From contig JAQFVV010006736.1 of assembly GCA_028023455.1 (NCBI GenBank), positions 246,501 to 310,500 of the forward strand: 64,000 bases of DNA. The letters are read 5' to 3'. This DNA comes from Epiperipatus broadwayi. Taxonomy: Eukaryota > Onychophora > Udeonychophora > Euonychophora > Peripatidae. Shown here piece after piece: positions 1-14,200 of this stretch. The translations under genes were made by a program, and so were the position numbers. The number at the start of each line of letters is the position of its first letter. Within the stretch, counting starts at the first letter, position 1. The notes beneath the pieces are model-generated. The model did no database searches. It had not been told where the DNA came from and saw only the letters and a list, made by a program, of their open reading frames with translations.

Positions 1-1870
1 AAGCATCTGTTTTTGCTATCTTTATTTCATGTAACTGCATCGTTTAGTAAGATATTTTAAAAGAAATGATAAATAATTTAGAACTAAGGTTATGCTATCG
101 TTTTTGTATAAGATTAGTTTATTTGCTTATAAGGAGCAGAATATTATAACTTAAAATTGAAGATCCAAAGTATCCTAAGGAAAGAAAAGAATCATAAAAT
201 ATATTTTGAATTTTATTTCGGAAATGAAATATAAAATTTTTAAAATAAGGTATCTAAACAAAGATATTTTTTAAAGTGATAATAATTTTAAATGCTTTAG
301 TGTTATTTTTTTTTAAGAGAAAAATAAGTATTGCATATTTTTTATATTTTAAAATACAATAGTACAAAGTAAAATTATGTAAACAATATGCATAGTATAT
401 TTTTGTTTATTGATTAACAGAAATCTATTAATGATTAAGCTTATATCATACTAAAGTAAGGCTTAAAGAAGAATATATTATGATTAGTAAACATTGTGTG
501 ATAAATACTAAAATCTAGTACTGAATTTTGGATAATATTTTGTGTAACATCTTTGACTTTGCAAGATGAAATTTTTTTTTAATATTTTGAGAAATCCATA
601 CTCATTATAAAATTTTGTTTTCTATAGAATGTTTTCTAAGTATGAATTTTTTTAAAAATAAGATAGTTTAATAATATTAAGGATAAAATGCTGTTGCTAA
701 TAAAGTAGATAAATATATTTGTAATAAGTTAACCATAATGAGAAACCAAATAATAACATTTTTTATAATTTTGTCCTAAATCTAAAAAAAAACATATATA
801 ATTGAAATATAATTTTTTTTTTTTTGTAACCCAGTAAATCAAACTGTAAAGTAAAAAAAGGTTAAGGATATCCACTGTAAATAATGTAAATAAATTGTTT
901 AGTTTTATTTATTGTTGGTAATAAACTTTGTTAAATTTTGTTATTTCAAAAATTTTGTGTCAGAGTTATTTATTTCTCCACATCGCTGCATGAAATCACG
1001 ATATATGCATAATAACTGAAACAAATATATAATTTTGCACAAAAAGATAAATAAAGAATTATTTTAAGAATTTTAAATATTTTATTGGTATTCATTATAA
1101 TTAAATAATCATAATCTTACATTATTTTATTGGTCATAAATCAGTTATCACAATATTAAATTAAATTTTATGCTATCAGTTGCCACACATATTTTGTTTG
1201 TCAGATTATTAAAATGCTACCACGTATTTATTATATCATTACATGAAGAAAAATATAATTTTTTTTTTTTTTTTTTTTTTAAAAATTTAAAAGAAAAGAT
1301 ATACCAATTAGTTAAAAATGAAGAATATTATTACTGTTATTTATTATTATTAGTTTCAGTGTAGTAGATTATGACATAAAATCCCTTCTCATATTTTACT
1401 ACCGTATTTTTAAAATTAACTTAGAATAAACTTTATGAACCTGAGATTATTTTATTTGAGCTAGATTATTATTAAATATAGAAGATTAAGACTTAATTAT
1501 TAGTTTAATCTTAGTGAGTAGAAGTTATTAAAGTCGTAAGAATACTATGAGTTTGTTATTTGAAATAGTAATAAAGGGGGGATAGTGTTCTTATGCCATT
1601 GAGGTAGTATCCTGTGGGATATTGGCTCAATGTAATCTATCTTGTCACCTGTATTTTCACTTCAAGTCTCATGAAAATATTAAATATTTATTTAATTTAT
1701 TTTTATAAACTGAACCTTATTCGTATTTTAAATTTGAGCTAGTGAAATATTTTAATTTTAATGCTGAATATTTTAGTTATTAATTATTAACTGAGATAGA
1801 ACCCGTTTTATTTTATATCATATACTATTTGGAAGTGAAGATGCATAATTACAAGGTTAGAATATATATA
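1..1870. repeat. Long non-coding dispersed repeat, copy 1 (cut by window edge)
   Basis: This stretch aligns end to end with 22145-24010 in the same orientation, by eye about 95% identical, with small indels mostly in A or T runs. Similarity starts at base 1, so the left end of this copy lies outside the window. It stops near 1870, where this copy runs into an (AT)n tract. Both copies share a distinctive GC-richer patch (here about 1575-1670, with a run of G and 'gaggtagtatcctgtggg'). No reading frame longer than about 64 codons is present and none is conserved between copies, so it does not look protein-coding. A poly-T run at 1260-1280 replaces different sequence in the other copy. It could be part of a long LTR, a non-autonomous element or a segmental duplication. 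The sequence does not decide between these. Confidence 0.85.
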
Positions 1871-2254
1871 TATATCATCATATAGATAGTTAATATATAT
1901 ATATATATATATATATATTGTAACCTAGTGTTATTGACACTTGGTTTACTTGGCATTATTTCTGCAGGAAAACAATGCTATTCTTTAAAGAAATAAAAAG
2001 ATAAAATAACAATAGTAATAATTGATTAATAAAGTATGCTATTCACTCACTTTGGCATGTTTTGGGTGAATAACTAATAGATTTAATAACTCAATGTCAT
2101 TTTAAAGAGAGAACATGAATAATTTAATTGAGATATTAATAATTAGAGCAAATTAATATGGTATAAAAGCTAAACAGTAATTGATTTTGGATGGGTAGAG
2201 GGGAGAGTGGATGAGTGTCTTATCATAAAGCACAATAACTTCTGGTAATTTCTT

Positions 2255-2286
<32 letters not shown>

Positions 2287-5200
2287 TAATGTTTAAAGAA
2301 TTATACATCACTGATTGTTAATTTAATGTATTTATTATTTTTTTTATATTGTCAAATTACTTTGTAATCCAGGTAAATAATACTGAAAACTATATGATTG
2401 TAATAAGTTTTTCCTTTCTTTTGTTTATGTTATAATCAAATGATTATTTTTCTGGAAGAGGTCGCTAAAGTAAAAAAATAAAAAAAAAAAAACAACAACA
2501 AAACGAAACAACCAATTTCATAATCAAGATCATTTTTTTTTAAAAAAAAAATAGATAGTCTGCTTTTAGTTTTCAAGGAAGGAACAGTGCTGAAATTTGG
2601 TAACTCAATTTTTTCATTTTATTTTGCAGAAATAAATGTAATCAAAGTAAAATTTTAATAATATAATGTGTGGCTAAAAAATTTTTGATAAGATATCCTG
2701 ATTTTCTTTGCCATCTACCTATTTAAAGACCTTTTATACTTAAAAATTTATTGTCTCACGCTAAAGTTAAAAATGACAGAATTAACTAAAAGAGTCACGA
2801 AAAATTATATTATATCTAAATTAAGGAAAAGAAGCAATTTCCAAGAAAAGATTAATTATTTATTAACTTTATGTCATTTATTGATATTTTCTTGGTATAG
2901 AAAGAAAAAAAATAATAATTGAAAGAAATATTTTGAAACCAAGGAAAATCAACTAGAAACATTTTCGCGCTCTTTCTCAATATTGTCTGCCTTTACAAGT
3001 AATGTAGTTACATACGTTAAAATATGTTTTATTCACCAAGAATTGTCTGGAAATAATAATAATGATAAATAAGATTAAATTATGCACCTGTATATTTAAA
3101 AAAATATATATATATATAAAAAAAATATAAACTTTCTCAGAGTAAATATAGGAAAAGTTATATAGGGGCATTCTTACGGAGAAGTTACCGTTAAAAAAAA
3201 AAAAAAATTATAATTCCTAAAGTATGAACAAAACCAAATATCTTAGTGACTTAATGATAAAAATAAATGATATATTATATTATACATCAGTTGGAATTAT
3301 TAAAACTTCATGTACACGTAAATTGACTGCAGTTATTATCATAATAATCTCTCGGAAAATTGCGCATTTTCATCCATAAGTAAGCTAGCTAATAAGTATA
3401 CGTATCGTCAATAAAAAAAAAATATTGTGTATGTTTATCATCTATCGTCAACTATTCGTCTATGTTAGAAGTCTATTTTTTTTCTTGGATCCCAAAATTA
3501 TAGTAGTTTAATTCAAGTAAGAATTAATCTTCAATTCTGCTATATGTTTCTTTACCTAATTTATTAAACGCACAAAATAAGAGAAAACTTTTATTTAAAG
3601 GAAATAATACCATGCGTTTATTGTTTTTAAACTTGCTTCTTTAAATCACGACTGGATAAAGCTCTTCACCTGGACCAATTGCTCAACAGAAAAACATTTT
3701 CTAATGAGAGAGTATGCACTTGTTAATTAATGATTGTTTAAAACTAAGTTATAAATGATATGTATTTTTTTTTATATCACATAGATTAAAGTCTGTATGG
3801 TCAAGTGATATTTAATAGCCTTGTAATGACAAAGGTATGTTTTAATATAATTATTATAGGTTAAGTTGATATTTAACACGAAAAAAAAAAAAAAAATCTA
3901 TAAAATATGTTTTAATTATTACATACAATTGTAGGTAGAAATTTTGTATGTTAGATACGTAAAAGAAAAAAATATTTAGATATTTAAGGGGTAAAATAAA
4001 TATTGAAAATTATCAGAAGTAACTAAAAAAAAAAAAAATGCTATAACAAAATATTTCTTGTTAAAGTTTTGAAACAAATTTATACTGTATTAATTGAGGA
4101 ATTTATTCCTAATTATTCTTAAATAACACATCCACTTTATGTAGTTTAAGATAGTATGCTACCAACTATTTTGAATGTTCCTTTATTAAAATTAAAATTA
4201 TTATACTTTTATTCTATGATGTCCATTGATTTCAGATGTTGATCAAAGTATACACGGTAACATAAGTTTATTATAATCAGTGTATTTACTTATCCTGCCC
4301 AGATATAGCATTGGTATATGCTTAATATTCGCATAGGTAATAATTATAATGTATTTATTTTGTGGGATGAAAAATGATCTCCCCAAAAGCTTTGTTTTCC
4401 ATGAGAGGAAGATTTTAAATATAATGTTCGGGTATGTTTATAGCCCAAGTGATCGATTCTCATAGATAGGACGATCAAGAATTTATCTAGCATTTAGTAT
4501 GCTTCATTCGTTTAAATCCCAGGAGAGGATTGTATTTGGTGTGTGTTCGTTGTATGCCCAAGTAAGAGGCAAGAAACCACCAAAATATTTTAATGTAGTA
4601 GATTACTTTACAGACCTTCGTGGTTATTCCATATTCCTCATGTGAAAATAAAGATAGCTCCACCATGGAAGGTGTTGATTATTGTGTTTAATTTTGAAAG
4701 TTCGGGCAAGATAAAGGTTATATTGGAGGTGTTAGTTCCTCAAGATCCACTTTAGTATAAATAGTGCGTTAGTAACTAAGATCAATATCTGTATTGTGCT
4801 GCTAAATATTGCTAGTATTTGACAAGTAAATCAATGGAGAAAGTAATTAAAATTGCGTAATTTAAAACGCTTATTTACTGAAGGAATATTCAAATGCAAT
4901 ATTTAATTCTGGTTAGTAATTAAATAATACTCATATTTTAAAATTATACGTATGAATAAAATTTGTATCATAACTTAAGTTAGCATTAAGTTAAATGTAA
5001 GATGGTAAGTGTAACTTCTGATAACTGGCCTATAATTAGAATAGGTTATCCCATTAAAGACCATAAATAAAGTAAATGTATTAGAAATAAATTTAATATT
5101 TTGCGTATTGCATATGATGGGATTAATCATTTAAAAAAAAAAAAAAAAAAAAAAACAAAAATAGTTAGTCAATAATTTTGAATAAAAGCTTCTACAAGGT

Positions 5201-6299
5201 TACCAAAATGTAATAAACAATGTATTGGTAATGAAATGTACTTTTAGTTAATCAATCCATATGATTGCATACAGGAGAAGTAGTAACCTCTAGTCCATAA
5301 CCAAAAGAGTATACAGATTAATGTCAGTTATATTTTATATTTTTGTATTACTATGGGATTATTGAATAAATGTTCATATATTTTTTTTTGTGATAATAAT
5401 AAATTATAGTCTTGTTAAAATTTGTTGTAGATTCATTTTTTTTTGTTTTTATATGCTAAATATGTGTTTGCACAATATTTGCAAAACCTTTTCTTGAGTC
5501 CGAAATCATTCCAAATTCTTAAAAACTTAATATACCAGATAAATAAAGTTAAGCAGATCGGAATATGTCATTATATTTTAGTTTAATGATAATTATTTAT
5601 GGAGTTGAAAACTTAAGACTAAACATTCACCTTTGTATAAAAAAAAAAAAAATGAATTTATTCCCAAACCATTAACTTTGGTTGCACATTATTCCAATCC
5701 CATTTAGTTAAATTGTCTAAGTAATAAATCTTAGTTATATTATTGTGTTGTCATGGATGATGGAAGGACACAAAAAGCACCCTTGTCTTTTTATTATTCT
5801 GACTGAGATTCTAAAAAAAAAAAAAAAAAGGGCTGTGTTATTCAAAATTATACGTCATTATTGAATAGAATTATCATCTCTTTAAATAATATAGCAGTTG
5901 ATATGAGAGATGAAGACACATTGAATTTAAGTAAAATAAATGTTTCCTATAGCCGACCAGAATGCCAGTCATATGCGACAACACAATACTGCCGAGCATT
6001 TCCTTACATGAAACAAAGAACCCTGAGATTAATATTATTATAATTATTCTTTAAATTAATAAGTGATCAATTATTGTTATTATTACAATCGTGGCATGGC
6101 TTAAGAGAATTGAATGTACAATTGTATTATATGAAAGGTATTTTAGATCATATTGGAAAATTAATGGATATGTTGCTTTATTTTGGTTGCCTTAACAACA
6201 ACCAGAAAAATTAGTGTCACAAGTGCAAATAAACTAAACTAATAAAGAATACTGGGTTAGAAATAAACTAAATAAATTTATAATAAATACACTGGGTTA

Positions 6300-6300
<1 letters not shown>
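1871..6300. other. AT-rich intergenic sequence, no gene seen
   Basis: This stretch holds frequent homopolymer A or T runs (for example 2262-2286, 3193-3207, 5133-5154) and an (AT)n tract at 1893-1919. A somewhat less AT-rich patch at about 4370-4750 has no recognisable coding signal. An open frame at 5861-6043 (+) contains a short Cys-containing stretch (PECQSYATTQYCRAF). It has no homology I recognise and no clear splice context, so I do not call it a gene. At 6215-6300 a short AT-rich unit ending in 'ctgggttagaa' is repeated twice just before a long (AT)n array. Confidence 0.5.

Positions 6301-6301
<1 letters not shown>

Positions 6302-6375
<74 letters not shown>
6302..6375. repeat. (AT)n microsatellite
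   Basis: An uninterrupted AT dinucleotide run of about 74 bp. It is one of many such tracts in the window and is preceded by 'gggttagaa', the same few bases that precede the tract near 1860. Confidence 0.95.
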
Positions 6376-6378
<3 letters not shown>

Positions 6379-8450
6379 ATTAAATTATCATATATCACAC
6401 TAAATTTATTAGGAAATAATTAATTTTAAAATTACATCAATATGCAATTAAAAATCAGTTGATAGTTTTAATTTAGCTTGATTTATTTTTAAAAAATGTT
6501 TTTAACACAAACTTTATTTACCAATTAGAGCTGTAAATAAAAGATTAATATTGTTTATTTTACAATTTCATTCCACTGTTTTAGTTAATATTGTAATAAA
6601 AATATATTCTATTGGTTGTACACTAAATTATATTATACTGACACAAAGATGTTAGTTTTTTTTTATTAAGCACTAACAAACCCAGAAGCTATTGCAGATC
6701 AGTATAAAAATGTATAAAGTACATGTAAATTGCTGTTTTATTGAAACAACAATGTTAATTCGTTAAATCAAAGTTATCTAATATGAATAGAAAATGTTAA
6801 ATACTTAATGAATTTGCACTATTGTACTGCTTGTCACACAATTAAAAAAAACTTTATACACGTCACCTATTTATAATACAGTATTGTAAACACATCATTA
6901 TACAATATCTATTTTTACCTGCTAACACTTTCTTATAAAGAATTGACAAAAAAAAATCACTAATAATTTATCTTTATATTACATCACACAACAGGTAAAT
7001 CATGTGCAATGTTTTTTTAATTTTTAAATCTTCTCTTTATTGTTTAGGTTTCCATTATCTCTTATTTTTATTTGACATCCTTAATTACACTCAAAACTGT
7101 TATTGCTCCTAAATCACTTTCAGTATCCTTCAGGTAATGATATTCTCCACTTTGGAAAGCATTAAACCAAATACTCTGTGTATTTATTGGAAATAAATAT
7201 AAACTTTGATCATGGATGTTGCAGAGTGTAGCTATGATTCTTTAATCATAGAGGTTATAGAGTGTAGCTATGATCCATAGATTTTGAACAATGCAACAGT
7301 CTTCCAATCTACAATTATCCTAAATCACACATGACCTTACAATCATATAATTTAATAAATCAGTCCATACAACACAAATTATGCTGAAGTAATACTAACA
7401 AATTAAAAAAAAAAACAGTAAGTATATATAAAAGTCTTGTGATAATGATCGAGTATCCTAGTGAACAAATTAATTATTTAATAATTCATTATAGTTCTGA
7501 ACTAAGTTTTTTTATTTTTATTATTTATGTTACTCAACTGAAAAGATATAAAACTAAAACATTATGTGACTATCATTTTTTCACTTTACACAATCTGTTA
7601 AAACAATAGCACTTTCTCCATATAATAGTGCTATCTAATGCAAGCCATAGTAATTTATGCATGCTAAAAGTTCTGTGCATAAAAATCCTTATTTAGGGTC
7701 TACTCATACAATATTCCCAGATTAGTTTCTAGCTTATGGCTTTTTTCAGTGAAGAGAGCAGTGCAAAGATCTTTGGATTTAATGCACCCCTCTAGCAACT
7801 GTTAATGCAAACTAAAGCTATGATAATATTTTTAATCCAAACTAATTAGCTTGTTTAGTCATACAGATATGAACCCAGTTCAGTATTAATATATTTTGTG
7901 TTATCAACATCCTTTGTCTAAAAATGACATTAAACCACTAAAACATCACATGACTAATATCTCTTATAATTACAAACAATCTGTTATAACAGTAGCAACC
8001 TTCTATTGTGTAGGGACAGGTGCTACTGTTTTAAGATCAGAAACATTTATATTTAAATATACAATTCTTTCACTATTCTAAATCCTTATTCTAATACTTA
8101 GATTTTATTTATGAGTTTTTATAAATATGGGTAAATAATATTTTTAAAAATTTTAAAAATATTTTATGATAAATCTGCATATTTAATATATAACAACGAA
8201 AGAAATATTTCAACTTTAAATGTAATTCATTTTATTTAACTATTAATATTTCCTTCACTGCTTTCTGTTATTTGATGAAGTGATAGAATAGTGGACTCGG
8301 AAATCTAGATATATATATCACTGCTACAATTCTGCTATTTTTCGGGCTTGAGTTTCTTATGAATACCAGTACATAAACTAGTTAATTATTTTTTAAATTT
8401 ATTCACAGACAAAAGTAATTTAAATATTTTTTCAAATTTTATATATATAT

Positions 8451-8545
8451 GTCCACAGATGGCGTCCTACCAAAAACATATATATATATATATATATATA
8501 TGCAAGTTAAAAAACTTGCATTTTTGTTTATCATATATATATATA
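8451..8545. mobile_element. Family IV fragment (MITE-like)
   Basis: It carries 'gtccacagatggcgtcct' followed by an AT tract, then 'gcaagttaaaaaacttgc' (itself a hairpin) and 'atttttgtttatc'. The same blocks occur at 15384-15458 in the large inverted repeat, there in swapped order and orientation. This marks both as members of one dispersed family. No coding capacity is present. Confidence 0.6.
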
Positions 8546-8883
8546 TTTCAGAAGCTTCCATGTAGGAAAAATATAATAGCTAAATAGTTGACATTTCAAT
8601 ACACTAATAAGTACTCTCCTCAGAGTTTCTTTTTTTTCAAGTCATAAGAATATGTCCAGTGAGATTTAAAAGCTTTATTTTTTTTCTTTGTTAATTTGTT
8701 ATTAACGGAATGTAAAAAGGACGTAATATTAGCTGCATGCATATAATTAAGTAAAATATGCAAATAACTAAACATACATCAATGCTACATAGATGTGTTA
8801 TTAAAACAGAAAAAACTCTCCATACAGTATTGCCATTCAGTGAAAGCCAGAGTAATCAATGGATGTCAGAAGGCTTGTGCATA

Positions 8884-8921
8884 AAATCCCCATCTAGTGC
8901 CTATGCACTAGATGGGGATTT
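8884..8921. repeat. Perfect 17-bp stem, 4-base loop palindrome
   Basis: The left arm aaatccccatctagtgc (8884-8900) pairs without mismatch with 8905-8921 around the loop 'ctat'. The stem is notably GC-richer than its surroundings. It lies inside the third member of the local repeat cluster. The equivalent place in the first member (near 7690) has only a decayed version of the left arm. Confidence 0.9.
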
Positions 8922-8999
8922 AATAACAGTTATAAGCAAGCATAAAAAATGGTGATCATGTGATGTTTATTGGCTACATAGATGTACTGACAGTGACAA

Positions 9000-11900
9000 T
9001 AATTACTAAGAACATCACTTTTTCTCAGGGCTCTATGATACCATGATTATATAAAATGCTAATAAAGTGTGTGGACTTTAAAAATAATTACTAATAATAT
9101 TAAAGAGTCATTAGTTTATAAGCTTCATTTATACACATATAAAAATAGTACAGAATCTATAGATATACTCCTAAATTTTGTTATTGACCACTGCTAGCTA
9201 CCTGGATATCAAAAGACTTCTGAATATATATATATATATATATATTGAAAATACTTAATTCACTAATTAACTAAATATATTATAATAATTCAAAATAATG
9301 ACTAATCGTTTTTTTAAATAATTAGTAGCAATAATAATAAAACTATGGAAGATTTCAAATAAGTCTCTCCATTAATTATATCTAATTCTAACTTATTTAC
9401 AAATATCATATAAATATTAATAGGTGAAAAACAAAACAAAAAATGCAGTAATATCGTTTAAATTATGCATGTTTGTAAATGATAAGTAGACCTAAATAGG
9501 CATCACACATATATATCTATATATGACAACACGTGAGCATTTCATAATATAAGGAATAATTATTTAATTATTAATTTGCTTTAAAATTATGGGCTAAACT
9601 ATTTTAATAGTATGTAATTCTTTTTCAACTAATTTATATATAAAAATAAGTTAACCAAGATATTAGTTCCTATATATTTCCACATGTGTTTTTATAATAT
9701 AAAAATATTTCAATTATTTAATTATTAATTTTATGGTTTACCTATTCACGAATGTTAAATGAATCTAGACATAGACATCAATATTTATACTCGCATTCGT
9801 CTTATAATATAAAAAAAATATTTCACTTGTTAATTGCTGTTAAATTATAATCTAAATTATTTTAACAATATATAAATAATTCTTTTTGCACTTGCCTATA
9901 GACAATATAAGAATATTGATTTTTATTTTTAAGGATTTAGATTTTCATTTATTATTTAATATAAAATTACTTTGAGTAGTCATTATATTTTGAACAGCCT
10001 GCTACTTTTTCAAAAATATAAACTAATCAATAATGTTTTACAAAAATTTACATAATAAAATTTAAAAATAAATTTTTATTGTAGTTAACTTTATTATAAA
10101 CAGCTTGTTTTTTTATTTTTTTGAGATTTAGTTAAACTAAATATTTGTATTTTTTTGTGTGTGTGCGCGATGAATTTGACATTTTTGCATACTATAGTTA
10201 TATAACAACCTATTAGTGTTGGTCAGCTATTATTACTTGATTAATTAAAGTTAGTATAGGTGAAATCCTATTTGCTTTAAAATAATGAACATATTTTTAT
10301 TTTATTTTATTTAGCATTGGAATTAATGTTTTATATTATAAGCATAATATATTTGTAAAAAAACGAGGAAAATGAGACTTTTAATTGTTCGAAGTGTTTT
10401 TATTATAGAATTATAAATTCTTCTATTCCCAGAATAGATTTCTTTTACTGTGTTTTTATATGCATGTAGAGTAAGCTGTATGCATAGAATATATAAAATA
10501 GGCTCATATATGTTCAACTTTATAAAAAAATATCTCCGTTAAAACAGAGCAGACATTTTGGCTGTTCGTGATTTTCAATTCACTTTTAACTTTTATAGTA
10601 TTTCAATTTAAATACAAAAAGTAATAGTTGGATCGCAACAATGAGCAAGATAGTCAGCACAGAGGGTATAATTGACATGCATTTATTTGCTATTCCAAGT
10701 TGTGATCAATGTAGAATTCTTCTAGAAACAGAACTAGATTTGACTTTGCAATGTGTTTGAGCTAATATGGGTATTAATATTTGTATTTGCAAACAAAAAA
10801 TGTTCACAATGACTAAACGAAGGATTACAGCTAAATAAAATAAATATTATAAATATAATACAGTTGCCATTTTGTTATTTTATATTCATTAAGATAACTT
10901 ACATTATTTTGATTAAGAGAGAAAAGTAATTTTTTGATTGAAATTTTTTTGAGAATGTCATTTTAAATACAAAATATTTTCAAATTTTATAATCTACCTG
11001 AATATTAAGATAATACCTTTATTTCTAAAAAAATAATGTTTTCCTTTATATTTTTTACATTAATAATTTATTTTTGTGTCAGAATCAAATTTAAATAAAA
11101 TCATCTATCAGAGATTCTTTTTTCCTTTTTATTAAATTTTAAATAATTTATTTTAAAATATTGAAATTATTATATTACATTTTATTAATATTTATGTTAG
11201 TCGAAAATTGATTATTAATATTTATATATATAATTTTTGTATGAATATATTTTCTCCTTTCATTTATTTAAGTTAAATATATATACACACAAATCCATTG
11301 CACTGTGGGTATAAGACATTTTCTCTCTAAATATTACTTTACTCACTTTTTGAAATAGGTATAAATGAATAAAACACCATAAAACAAACTATTAATTCAT
11401 TTTAATATATTTTTTTTTACTTTTTGACTGATTTATTTTTATTCCACTCTTAATTTTAGTTTTAGAATAAATTTTAAATTAAAAATATTGTCGAAGATTT
11501 TTTTTGCTTTACTTATATTTATTATTTTCTATAATTATTATAATAAACTTACAATTCTGTAGTCATTTAATTTTTTTATTTCATATCTAATTATCATGCT
11601 ATTAATGTGTTATATCTATTATTTTTTAATAAAGTAACTGTTTTGGAATTAAAATCTATTTTTTTCTAATAATTTAGTTTCAATCAATAGTTCTATTCTC
11701 ATTCTAATAGTTTTTTTTTTTTTTTACAAAGATAACTTTTGATAGATTTTTTTTTCACTATAAAAGTGTATTTCCATTAAATTTTTTTTCAACTTCTTCA
11801 ACAGTTACTTATTAAACTTAACGATTACAAATTTTAATTTATTATTGCATCAATATGTTATTAACCTTATTTTTAAGTTTATTGTATAAATTGTATTTGG

Positions 11901-12230
11901 TGCAATCGGTATAGATATATTATCTTAATAATAATTATTTCGTATCATATTTTATGTGTTTACTGCTTGTGGACTTATTATTCTTATTCGTAATTGTCCT
12001 TAAGCAGATTAGCCCTTTTCTAATAATGCATATCTTCTTAAAATTTATGGATTTGTATTGATTATTGAAATAATACAATCTGAACATGTTATAGCTAATT
12101 TTGTTTCAAAATATCTTGCAAAATAGACAACTTTTATTAAAGATTATTCAAATAATACTGCAATCACCATTCAGAGATATATACAATATTTTCAAACTAC
12201 CCAATACAAACTGTCCATATCCTTCTCTTT
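9000..12230. other. AT-rich intergenic sequence, no gene seen
   Basis: I find no coding frame, RNA gene or long repeat here. There are several (AT)n tracts (for example 9223-9245) and many short A or T runs. Base composition becomes extremely T-rich at 11000-11900. Confidence 0.5.
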
Positions 12231-14200
12231 CATTCTATATCATCTTAATTTTATGTAAATGAAAATCAAGCAAATTATACAGTTTTAGAATGGATGGATT
12301 TAAACAATATGAACTTATTTTATAATGCCAAACAAAGAGGAACATTTTCATTTAGCTGGTAGAAAAATAAAAATAATTTTGATATTGTTTTATTTAAAAA
12401 AAGTGATTTATCATTATCTACTAAACTACTAATATTACATCATTTTCCACAATAGCCAACACAAATCGAGTTTTATTACTTTTGCAATCTAAGATTACGG
12501 TAGTCGAAAGCGTATTCTCCCAAAATGGAAGATAAAACAAAGCAAATAAGTAAAATATACTGGATATCTTGAACAGACTACTAATAGAAGTTCTTTAATT
12601 TCCTTTTGATATGATAAATTTAATAAAATTAAATAATAGCTTTAGAGAGTCCACTCCTTATAGATATAAAAATAAATTTATTCCAGATTAAAACAAGAAC
12701 TCTTTATAGCTGATTTTTGTCTATTAAAAATCTGATAATTGCTGTTAACTTCTAAAAACTTTTAACGATGCAAAAAAGAAAAATGGCAGAAAGCGCATCA
12801 ACAAGAAAACATCGCAAGATGTACTCATAAGGACTGGTCACATTGTCAATCTTATATTTCAGATTTTTAAATCCAATATTGATAGAAGAAAAACATTATT
12901 AGAGCATAATTGCAAGCTTCTTTTCACAATATCTCTATAATCTCAATCTGAGAAAATCAGAAGATCTTGCTAAACTTGATTTTGCCCTTGATTGTATTAT
13001 ATCAAGGATGCATCTCAGAAGCAAATAGCATAATTTCTGAATTTCTAAAATAATTTAGGATATAAAACCAAGAGGAAAAAATATTTAGTAACAATATTCA
13101 TACAAAAATTATTCCAAAAATATGGCATAAAAGCAAAATTATAGTATTTTTGAAGCCGAATAAAAACAGCAATAATTCAAAAAAGTCATGTGTTTTATAC
13201 AAGATTTTTGAAACAATATTAACAAGAATTTTGGCAATAGTTGAGATTCATTTATCTATAGAGCAGACTGGATTTATGCTATAAAAAACTGCCATGTACC
13301 CATTTTATTTTAAACAACTTACATTGAAAAAAATTTTCAAAGTAAATTAAAAACAAATCAACAATTTTGATCTAACCTAAAACGTATGATTCTGTTTAGA
13401 AAAATGTTCTAAAAATTTATAAAATTCTTAAATATATATAAAAAACATTTATTTATTGATAAATGTTCTCCAATAGAAAAATTCAAATGGCAATAAATAA
13501 TAGTAATAGTGAATACAAACTTTTATCCATTAGTCTATCACAGCATTAAGATATCTATTTTATTTTATTTGTCAGTGTTCTCCCAAAAGTATTTATAATA
13601 AAAAAGAACATCTATATTTACAACACTGCTTTGGCTTTCAAAATAAATAATTTTTAAAATAGAAAAATCTCTCAATGGAAAGATTAGATTGTTCTTTGAA
13701 AAACTGGGAACTTAGGCAGTATATTCTATTTTTTATCTGAATAACCTCGAATTATAGAACAACTTATTTTATTTATTTACTTAATATTAGATCAAAATTT
13801 ATTTTTAGGAATAACTTTCTTAAAAACTGGTTGGCACAATTTACGTTGTGATGAACAATTTGATGGACTATTTCCTTGGCAATAATATAATTCTGCTGGA
13901 CAAAACTGTTCTCTTGCTTGGACAAAACATTATCATACTATACTTCTGGGTACTCAAGAAAATATTATTATGAGGAATATTTTTGGTGCACTAAATCTAC
14001 TCCTTCTGTTTCATTTACATATTTCTTATCCAGATGTCAGAAAAGTTGTTCATAGAAAATGTATAAACAGTTGTTAAGCAGATTGAACTTTGCCAATATT
14101 TCAATATCAAATGATCACCAGTTTCTATACTTATATAAGCTGTTAAATCTGTGACAAACTCTCCATGCAGTAGTGGCATCCAGTGATTTCATGACCTAAT
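12230..14200 (+). pseudogene. Fossil Jockey/Ingi-type non-LTR retrotransposon
   Basis: No long frame survives, but fragments read in the expected order on the + strand, with many stops and frame changes between them. At about 12318-12365 LFYNAKQRGTFSF resembles the region just after the catalytic part of LINE endonucleases. At about 13195-13280 LYKIFETILTRIL and SIEQTGFM stand about 20 codons apart in one open run, matching the 'YK-F---L--R-------EQ-GF' block at the start of these reverse transcriptases. At 13780-13850 a decayed 'LGI-L' type block appears. At about 13900-14078 an open run contains SAGQNCSLAWTKHY and RNIFGAL, resembling the C-terminal 'AEYC-P-W---H' and 'RI--G-L' region of the family. 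The catalytic FADD motif is not recognisable. The element is very old and cannot be active. Confidence 0.6.

Larger units (their letters stand above)
7550..9000. repeat. Cluster of short related repeats with hairpins
   Basis: Three stretches resemble one another by eye: about 7550-7720, 7930-8040 and 8755-9000. Shared pieces include 'acaatctgttaaaacaatag' against 'acaatctgttataacagtag'. Another pair is 'ctctccatacagtattgcc' against 'tctccatataatagtgct', and a third is 'ttgtgcataaaatcc' against 'tctgtgcataaaaatcc'. The second stretch has a hairpin with arms aacagtagca / tgctactgtt. The third has a perfect 17-bp stem. A short related piece occurs near 14150-14180. Between the copies lie (AT)n tracts at 8440-8530. 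The layout suggests a small non-autonomous element family, but I could not define its ends. Confidence 0.45.

Noticed and set aside
5861-6043. 60-codon + strand frame with PECQSYATTQYC
   Set aside because: There is no recognised family, no second exon and no promoter context. It is kept only as a remark in the intergenic entry.
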